Source: CAIXTV01 sp037144095
GTDB lineage: Bacteria > Bacteroidota > Bacteroidia > Bacteroidales > CAIXTV01
Length of the DNA stretch: 15,474 nucleotides
Direction: 5' to 3'
NCBI GenBank assembly: GCA_037144095.1
Contig: JBAWXL010000087.1
Span: 1 to 15,474 of the forward strand
Of the stretch, positions 7,241 through 13,100 are shown in pieces (positions within the stretch are counted from its first letter, which is position 1; each line of letters starts with the position of its first letter). The notes under the pieces were generated by a model. That model saw only the letters and a program-made list of their open reading frames with translations, made no database searches and was not told the DNA's origin. A program made the translations under genes and the position numbers.

Positions 7241-7276
7241 TAAAAGTTTTCAACCTATCGGCTATTAATATCATTT

Positions 7277-7921
7277 ATGCTATCAGACACTTTTAAACAC
7301 AAGGGATTACGAAAAAAATTAGTTGATGAAATACAATTAAAAGGAATTCACAATAAGCAAGTTTTGGAGGCAATTGCAAAAATTCCACGACATTATTTCC
7401 TTGATGCTGCTTTCGAAGAGATTGCATATCAGGATAAAGCCTTCCCTATTGGAGCCGGACAAACCATTTCGCAACCTTTCACAGTTGCCTTTCAAACTCA
7501 ACTCCTAAATGTTCAAAAAGGCGATAAAATTCTTGAAATTGGAACCGGATCGGGATATCAGGCAACAGTTTTGCTTGAAATGGGAGCTAAAGTTTACTCA
7601 ATTGAGCGTCAAAAAAGTTTATATCTGAAAACAAAACAGTTTTTAAGTGAAATCAATTATTTCCCCAAACTTTTTTTTGGTGATGGATATAAAGGACTAC
7701 CAACTTATGCCCCTTTTGATAAAATAATAGTCACGGCGGGAGCCCCTTCAGTTCCGGAAGCTTTATTGGTTCAGCTAAAAATTGGAGGTGTACTCTTGAT
7801 CCCTCTGGGTGAAGAAGTGCAAACAATGACCACCTATACCCGAAAAAGCGAAAATGAGTTTATCAGTGCCACGCATGGCGAATTTCGTTTTGTTCCTATG
7901 TTGGGGGATAGGATGGAGTAG
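7277..7921 (+). CDS. pcm: Protein-L-isoaspartate O-methyltransferase
   Basis: A 214-residue cytoplasmic protein repair enzyme. It methylates L-isoaspartyl residues in damaged proteins using S-adenosylmethionine, so that they return to L-aspartyl through a succinimide. Diagnostic features are present: PRHYFLDAAFEEIAYQDKAFPI, then GAGQTISQPFTVAF (from ~59), the SAM-binding loop ILEIGTGSGYQA (~85-96), the acidic motif YSIERQ, FGDGYKGLP, and the C-terminal FVPML. Length is normal. It is transcribed divergently from the oxidoreductase gene and stands alone. The start follows an AT-rich leader without a Shine-Dalgarno. Confidence 0.96.
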   Translation: MLSDTFKHKGLRKKLVDEIQLKGIHNKQVLEAIAKIPRHYFLDAAFEEIAYQDKAFPIGAGQTISQPFTVAFQTQLLNVQKGDKILEIGTGSGYQATVLLEMGAKVYSIERQKSLYLKTKQFLSEINYFPKLFFGDGYKGLPTYAPFDKIIVTAGAPSVPEALLVQLKIGGVLLIPLGEEVQTMTTYTRKSENEFISATHGEFRFVPMLGDRME

Positions 7922-8076
7922 GGGGGGCTTGTGGGTTGTAGATTATTACATGAACTTTTTTAACTGTTTCTTTTTTAAACTCAACGACTCAATTCCGGTG
8001 GTTGAACTTTCACTGCTTATAAAATTATTCAACCTATAAAATTAATCTAATCATTTGTAAATAGTCTAATTGTAAT

Positions 8077-8389
8077 TTTTGCAAGCTTGTTTGCAAAATG
8101 TCTCTAAATAGAGTATTATTCATTGTGAACATGCACATCAATACCTCTAAGGTTAGATTATACCTTGTGCAAATGCACATCTTTACCTCTAACCTTAGAT
8201 TAATCATTGTGCACATGCACATCGATACCTCTAAACTTTGATTATACCTTGTGCACATGCACATCGATATCTCTAACCCTAGATTATACCTTGTGTACAT
8301 GCACATCAATACCTCTAACCTTTGATTATATATTGTGCACATTCACATCGATACCTCTAACTGTAGCATAAAAAGGGTGTACAATCACA
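8077..8389. repeat. 42-bp tandem array of alternating palindromes (array 2)
   Basis: Six well-conserved 42-bp units start at 8124, 8166, 8208, 8250, 8292 and 8334, with a degenerate unit at each end. Each unit holds two inverted repeats. Type A is TGTGCA-CA-TGCACA, perfect at 8208 and 8250 and, with an AA spacer, at 8166. Type B is TCTAA-CC-TTAGA, perfect at 8146 (GG spacer) and 8188. The A and B centres are exactly 21 bp apart (for example 8256.5 and 8277.5). In the degenerate first unit the sequence has changed but dyad symmetry remains: TTTTGCAA...TTGCAAAA (8077-8098) and CTCTA-AA-TAGAG (8102-8113). The array ends about 225 bp upstream of the 8615 start. I see no CRISPR-like unique spacers. 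Confidence 0.93.
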
Positions 8390-8408
8390 ATCTTGTTCCC
8401 ATCAATAA

Positions 8409-8465
8409 AATAAAGTGTTAACACGTATGTGTTCAGGCAGATAAATTTAAATACATCACTTTATT
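8409..8465. repeat. Nested inverted repeat, possible hairpin
   Basis: AATAAAGTG (8409-8417) is the exact reverse complement of CACTTTATT (8457-8465). Between them lies a smaller inverted repeat, AACAC-GTAT-GTGTT (8419-8432). It directly follows palindrome array 2 and precedes the 8615 gene, so it could fold in DNA or in a leader transcript. The arms are AT-rich and the loop is long, so chance is possible. Confidence 0.3.
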
Positions 8466-8614
8466 CACTCTGCTTATTAACATTATAAATGTTTTGAATG
8501 AAATATATTATCACATCATTCAATAATTATAGAGAATAAACACAATAAAACATTTGACAACTTCGTTATCATATTATAATTAACCACTAATATTAACAAC
8601 TAACATTTTTATTT

Positions 8615-9580
8615 ATGTCAAAAACCTGGTCATTCATTAGCAATGTGTTTCTTATTCTGGTTGGTCGCAGCCTCAAAAGATTCTACAAACTAAGCTTTTT
8701 CTTAATGGAAGCTTTACAATCCGGTGTTGCAAATCCAAAAATTGCAGCAATTTACAACGATCTTCTACCCTATTACACAGCTTTTAAAGCTGCATTCGTC
8801 GATTGGAAATCTAAATTTGCCATCCGTAAAGGAGATACCATCGAACAAAATAATTTATTTAATTCTCTTCATAGTTTGAAAATACCCGATTGGCATCGCC
8901 GGGTTTCAGTTAAGTATGCACCTAAATCAACACAATACACAAAAATCTTTCCACAAGGCATATCTCCATTTAGCATTCTTTCGATGGAAGAACAACTTAT
9001 ATATTTCGATACGGTGATTACCAATATTGCCCTTTTCTCAGACCTTGATGATGTGAAAGATGAAATGGTTTTGTTTCGTGCCAGCATTGAAACTGCCCGC
9101 AATACTCAAAAACAATCTGATTCCCAAGTTAAAGCTGCCTCTGATACTGCTAAAGAATTAGGTGCTTCACTTGCCGATGAAATTTATGGTTCTCTTGGTT
9201 TATTGATGGGCATATTTCGCAAAACGCCTAAAAAAATCCTCGAATATTTTAATGTGAGCCTGCTACGCTATCGCAAAAAAGCCAGTGGCGAAATTGAAGA
9301 CCTTTACGAACTGTTGTTTGCAGCGGAGGAAATAAAGGAGGGAGGTTTCAGTTTTTCTATTAACGAAAAATTGATGTTGTATAATAGTGGCAACACCACC
9401 CTGAGATGTTGGTTTGCCAAATTGATTGGCGATCCCCTGCCTTCTAATTATTTTGATATTGCACCCGATGCTGTTTTAGATTTCGAAATCAGCAAATATG
9501 CTAATCAAACCGAGCGTTTCTTTATGATTAAAAATCTTAGTACTACAGATGAAGGGTCGATTGAGATAGAAAAAGAATAA
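8615..9580 (+). CDS. Hypothetical Bacteroidota protein, largely helical
   Basis: A 321-residue protein of unknown function without a clear signal peptide; residues ~6-30 are mildly hydrophobic but interrupted by charges. Segments look conserved: a Tyr/Trp-rich helix (IYNDLLPYYTAFKAAFVDW), then WHRRVSVKYAPKSTQYTKIFPQGISPF (~85-111). A long helical, partly coiled-coil-prone stretch follows (~140-190, FRASIETARNTQKQSDSQV). Past residue ~240 the character turns to beta strands. From memory this resembles hypotheticals scattered through Bacteroidota genomes, sometimes near FN3-like genes of the kind at 294-947. I start at ATG 8615 after a typical AT-rich leader; M31 (8705) is an alternative. It lies just downstream of palindrome array 2 and ends in a strong terminator, so it is a single-gene unit. 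Confidence 0.8.
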   Translation: MSKTWSFISNVFLILVGRSLKRFYKLSFFLMEALQSGVANPKIAAIYNDLLPYYTAFKAAFVDWKSKFAIRKGDTIEQNNLFNSLHSLKIPDWHRRVSVKYAPKSTQYTKIFPQGISPFSILSMEEQLIYFDTVITNIALFSDLDDVKDEMVLFRASIETARNTQKQSDSQVKAASDTAKELGASLADEIYGSLGLLMGIFRKTPKKILEYFNVSLLRYRKKASGEIEDLYELLFAAEEIKEGGFSFSINEKLMLYNSGNTTLRCWFAKLIGDPLPSNYFDIAPDAVLDFEISKYANQTERFFMIKNLSTTDEGSIEIEKE

Positions 9581-9601
9581 CTAAAATTGTTTTTTAAAGA
9601 T

Positions 9602-9640
9602 AAAAATAGGCTGTCTTCTCAGGGCAGCCTATTTTTTTTA
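9602..9640 (+). terminator. Intrinsic terminator after the 8615-9580 gene
   Basis: A strong hairpin starts 22 bp after the stop codon. The arms AATAGGCTG (9605-9613) and CAGCCTATT (9625-9633) pair perfectly, extended inward by a G-T and a C-G pair, and are followed by a run of T. A-rich sequence before the stem could let it work on both strands. Confidence 0.9.
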
Positions 9641-10174
9641 CAACCTGTTTTTTTATACTTATATAATATTAATTATCAAATTAATATCACCCAATTATAT
9701 GGAAATGTAATCTGAATTAATGTGCTCTATTGTCAGCGAATAAATTAAAATGAGAGATATTACTAATCAAAACCGTTTCGAAAAAGTGATATTAAATAAA
9801 CGGGATATTCTTGTAAATTACTTTTCATTTACGTTATTCCCTCTAATCAATAGTCAATATTCTAAATATTTTATTGAACTAATATTATGTAGATTTCAGT
9901 TTCTATTTTTGATGCTTCTTTTAAAGCTTTTTCTCTTCCAAACCTAACAAGTTTCAATTAAAAAAGCTTCCCATTCGGATTTTATCGATACAAATACAGA
10001 AATATTCAGAAAAACACATTATAAATATTTCAAATTACTTTAGTACTTATCTGATATACAATTGTGTTTATGTTAAATTAAAGATTCGAATATTAACTTT
10101 TGTATTTTATGTCCCATATGTAATAAATAATATTATTTTTGAAACCATAAAAATATTTACTAAAACGAAATTGT
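9641..10174. other. Gene-free AT-rich gap before the giant surface protein
   Basis: These 534 bp contain no supported gene. A 65-codon frame at 9750-9947 has no start context or recognisable product. An inverted repeat AAGCTTTTT/AAAAAGCTT (9924-9932 and 9961-9969, 28-nt loop) is present but unremarkable in such AT-rich sequence. The only likely functional site is the promoter element at 10134-10141. Confidence 0.65.
10134..10141 (+). promoter_or_regulatory. -7 element of the giant secreted-protein gene
   Basis: TATTTTTG matches TAnnTTTG exactly. Transcription would start near 10148, about 27 nt before the ATG at 10175. No clear -33 TTG is found at the standard distance. Confidence 0.45.
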
Positions 10175-13100
10175 ATGAAAAAACTATTTACTCATTTCAA
10201 TAGACAAACTATTAACAATAGCTTTCAAGCAAATGGTTCAAAATTCTTACCAAAAGGTACTTTTCTTGGGAGGACAAACCTTTTTAACCTAACAAAATTA
10301 ATATTGATTGTTATCCTTATTTGTTTCCCATTATTAATGCAGAAAAGCTGGGGGCAGCTTGTAACCTATACTCCAACTTCATTAGCTGTATTACCTTCTA
10401 CAACAGTTACTCCTGCATCGAATTTTACTGCAAATCCAATTACTACAGGTGGTGGTTTTAGTGCTGGTTCATGTGGTTCTGGAAGTTATTTTCATAGGGC
10501 AGGCGTAAATGTTCCAACGAATACTGCCACTGCAACAACTTCTGGAACATATTATGAGTTTACTGTTGCTGCAAATTCTGGTTATTCTGCAACTTATACT
10601 TCTGTTAGCATTTCGAATGTTAGGAACAGTACATCAGCAAGTGTTCCTGCAATTAAATTTTCTTACAAAATCGGATCTGGTTCATTTAATGATGATCCAT
10701 TATTAGCTTCGGCCGGAACAGGGAACTGTTCATCTGTTGGAAATACTTATATCTATGACTTCACAGATTTTTCTTCATCTCAAACAATTACTTTTAGGAT
10801 TTATATTTATAGCGGATCCACATCAGCCTCTTCATATCGTTTTGGTACAATTACAGTTAATGGTTCTGTTACATCTGCATGTACTCCTCCAGTTACCCAG
10901 GCAACTATTGGAAGTTATACGTCAACAGGCACTACTAGTACAACCGTAAACTGGACAAGAGGGAGTGGTGATTCAGTTTTAGTTGTTGGAAGATTAACTA
11001 CAACCACAGCAGTAGCTCCCTCAAGTGGAACAACTTATTCGGCAAATGCCGCATTTGGGTCAGGTACTACCACTGGTACTGGAAATTATGTTGTATATAA
11101 AAGCGTAGGAACCACAGTTCCTGTTACTGCATTAGCTGCTGCTACTAATTATACTTTTACAGTTTATGAATTCAATTCCTCCTCAACTTGTTATAAAACA
11201 CCTGGCTCTTCGTCTGCTATTAGTACTAATTGTTCACCACCAGTAACACAAGCTTCAATAGGGGCTTACACTAATAACACCACGGGAAACAGCCTAACAG
11301 CAAACTGGACAAGGGGAAGTGGAGATTCAATTTTAGTTGTTGGAAGATTAACATCAACAACGGCAGTAGCTCCCACAAGTGGAACAAATTATTCTGCTAA
11401 TGCCGCTTTTGGATTAGGTTCTACGACTGCTACAGGAAATTATGTTGTTTATAAGGGAACAGGAACAACGGTTCCGCTTACTGGGCTCACATTAAACAGT
11501 AATTATACTTTTACCATTTATGAGTATAATGGAACAGGTATTTGTTATAATATATCCGGGTCATCTTCTTCTATTACTACTATCTGTACCCCTCCAGTAA
11601 CACAAGCATCAATAAATGCTTATTCCAATAACACAACAGGAAACAGCTTAACTGCAAATTGGTCAAGAGGCAATGGAACTGCAGGGGTAATTGTCGTTGC
11701 AAGATTAACGACAACTATAGCTATTGACCCTATAAGTGATAACACTTATACGGCAAATGCTGCTTTTGGTTCAGGAACAGGAAGTGCAATTACAGGAACA
11801 GGAAACTATGTTGTATATGTTGGAACAGGCACAAGTGTTCCTGTAACTGCCCTTTCCGGAAATACAAACTATACTTTTACTGTTTATGAATATAATACTG
11901 GTGGTCCTTGCTACTTAATCCCAGGTTCTTCATCTTCAGTTTTGACCCCACTTATATATTGTACATCCACTGGAACTATGATTTATCAAACCGGCATTAC
12001 TTATGTTGGATTTAATACTATATCAAATGCTACTCCAACAAAAACTGCAGGGTATAACGATTATACTTCTCAATCGACCACTGTAACTCAAAATAGTAAT
12101 ATTAACCTTAATGTAAGAGCTAATACTGCTGGAACTTACAATGTCTATTGCAAAGCTTGGATTGATTGGAATAAAGATGGAGTATTCAATACAACAAATG
12201 AAGAATATACTTTGGGTACAACTTATAATGTAACTGATGGATCTTTATCTTTAAGCCCTTTATCAATTAACATACCAAGCTCTGCAAGTATAGGAAATAC
12301 AAGGATGAGAGTTTCAATTAAATATTCTTCTTCCGTTACATATCCTACTAGTTGTGAAACCAGTATGGATGGAGAAGTGGAGGATTACCAAATTATTGTT
12401 GCTGCATCATGCGTGCCAACTATTACTTTAGGAACTAATACTGTAGACTTTGCAAATGTGTGTGCTACAATAGTTAAAGTACCCATACAAAGTTTTAGTT
12501 TAACATCTTCAAGTTGTGATGGGAATTTAACAAATGTTGGCTTTACTACTACAGGGACATATACTTCTTCTGAAGTAACAAAATTTCAATTATGGAAAAG
12601 TGCAACTAATGATATATCTACAGCTACTCAGCTTGGGGCTGATTTAACAACTTCCCTTGGTGCTGGAGCGCATACATTTGCTGCTTTTACAAGCCCTACA
12701 CTTACTAATGGCACTCCTTATTATTTTTGGATAACTGCTGATGTTGCCTCTTCAATAACTGATGGGCATACAATTGCGGTAAATGCAATTGCAACAACTG
12801 ACCTTACATCAACAAGTACCAAAGCTGGTAGCACAACCGCAGGGGGCACACTAACATTAAAAGCTTTACCAACTGCACCCATAGTAAGTTCACCTATTTG
12901 TGCTGGTGTTACTTCTGTCAGTGGAACAAGTACAGAAGCTAACGGAACGGTAATCGCATTATATAAAGGAGCAGTATCACAAGGTACTACTACAGTTGCT
13001 TCTAATAACTGGACTGTTTCAGGCATTAGCGCTTTAGTTGGTGGGGATCTTATTAAAGCTACAGCAACTTCATCCTCCGGTTGTGTTAGCTCCTTTTCTT

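Larger units (their letters stand above)
7922..8614. other. Gene-free region holding palindrome array 2
   Basis: This 693-bp gap between pcm and the 8615 gene has no credible gene. The open minus-strand frame over 8034-8342 is repeat-driven. Positions 7922-8076 show nothing notable. The array occupies 8077-8389. A possible nested hairpin lies at 8409-8465. The last ~150 bp are very AT-rich and should hold the promoter of the downstream gene, though no exact TAnnTTTG was found. Confidence 0.75.

Noticed and set aside
7182..7274. 31-residue N-terminal extension of the Gfo/Idh oxidoreductase
   Set aside because: The Rossmann fold starts at residue 32 of the long frame, and an exact -7 element lies within the extension.
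8034..8342. 102-residue minus-strand frame with repeated MCMCTRYN-like units
   Set aside because: It follows entirely from the 42-bp palindrome array staying open in one frame, and there is no supporting promoter or family.
8077..8389. CRISPR array
   Set aside because: Units are tandem and fully repeated with no unique spacers, and no cas genes are nearby.
8554..8580. TTGACA and TATAAT boxes resembling an E. coli sigma-70 promoter
   Set aside because: The spacer is only 15 bp and Bacteroidota use a different consensus. In such AT-rich sequence the match may be chance, though a promoter for the 8615 gene should lie near here.
9750..9947. 65-residue hydrophobic frame between the terminator and the giant gene
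   Set aside because: AT-rich composition gives Phe/Leu-rich frames by chance. There is no promoter, start context or recognisable pattern.
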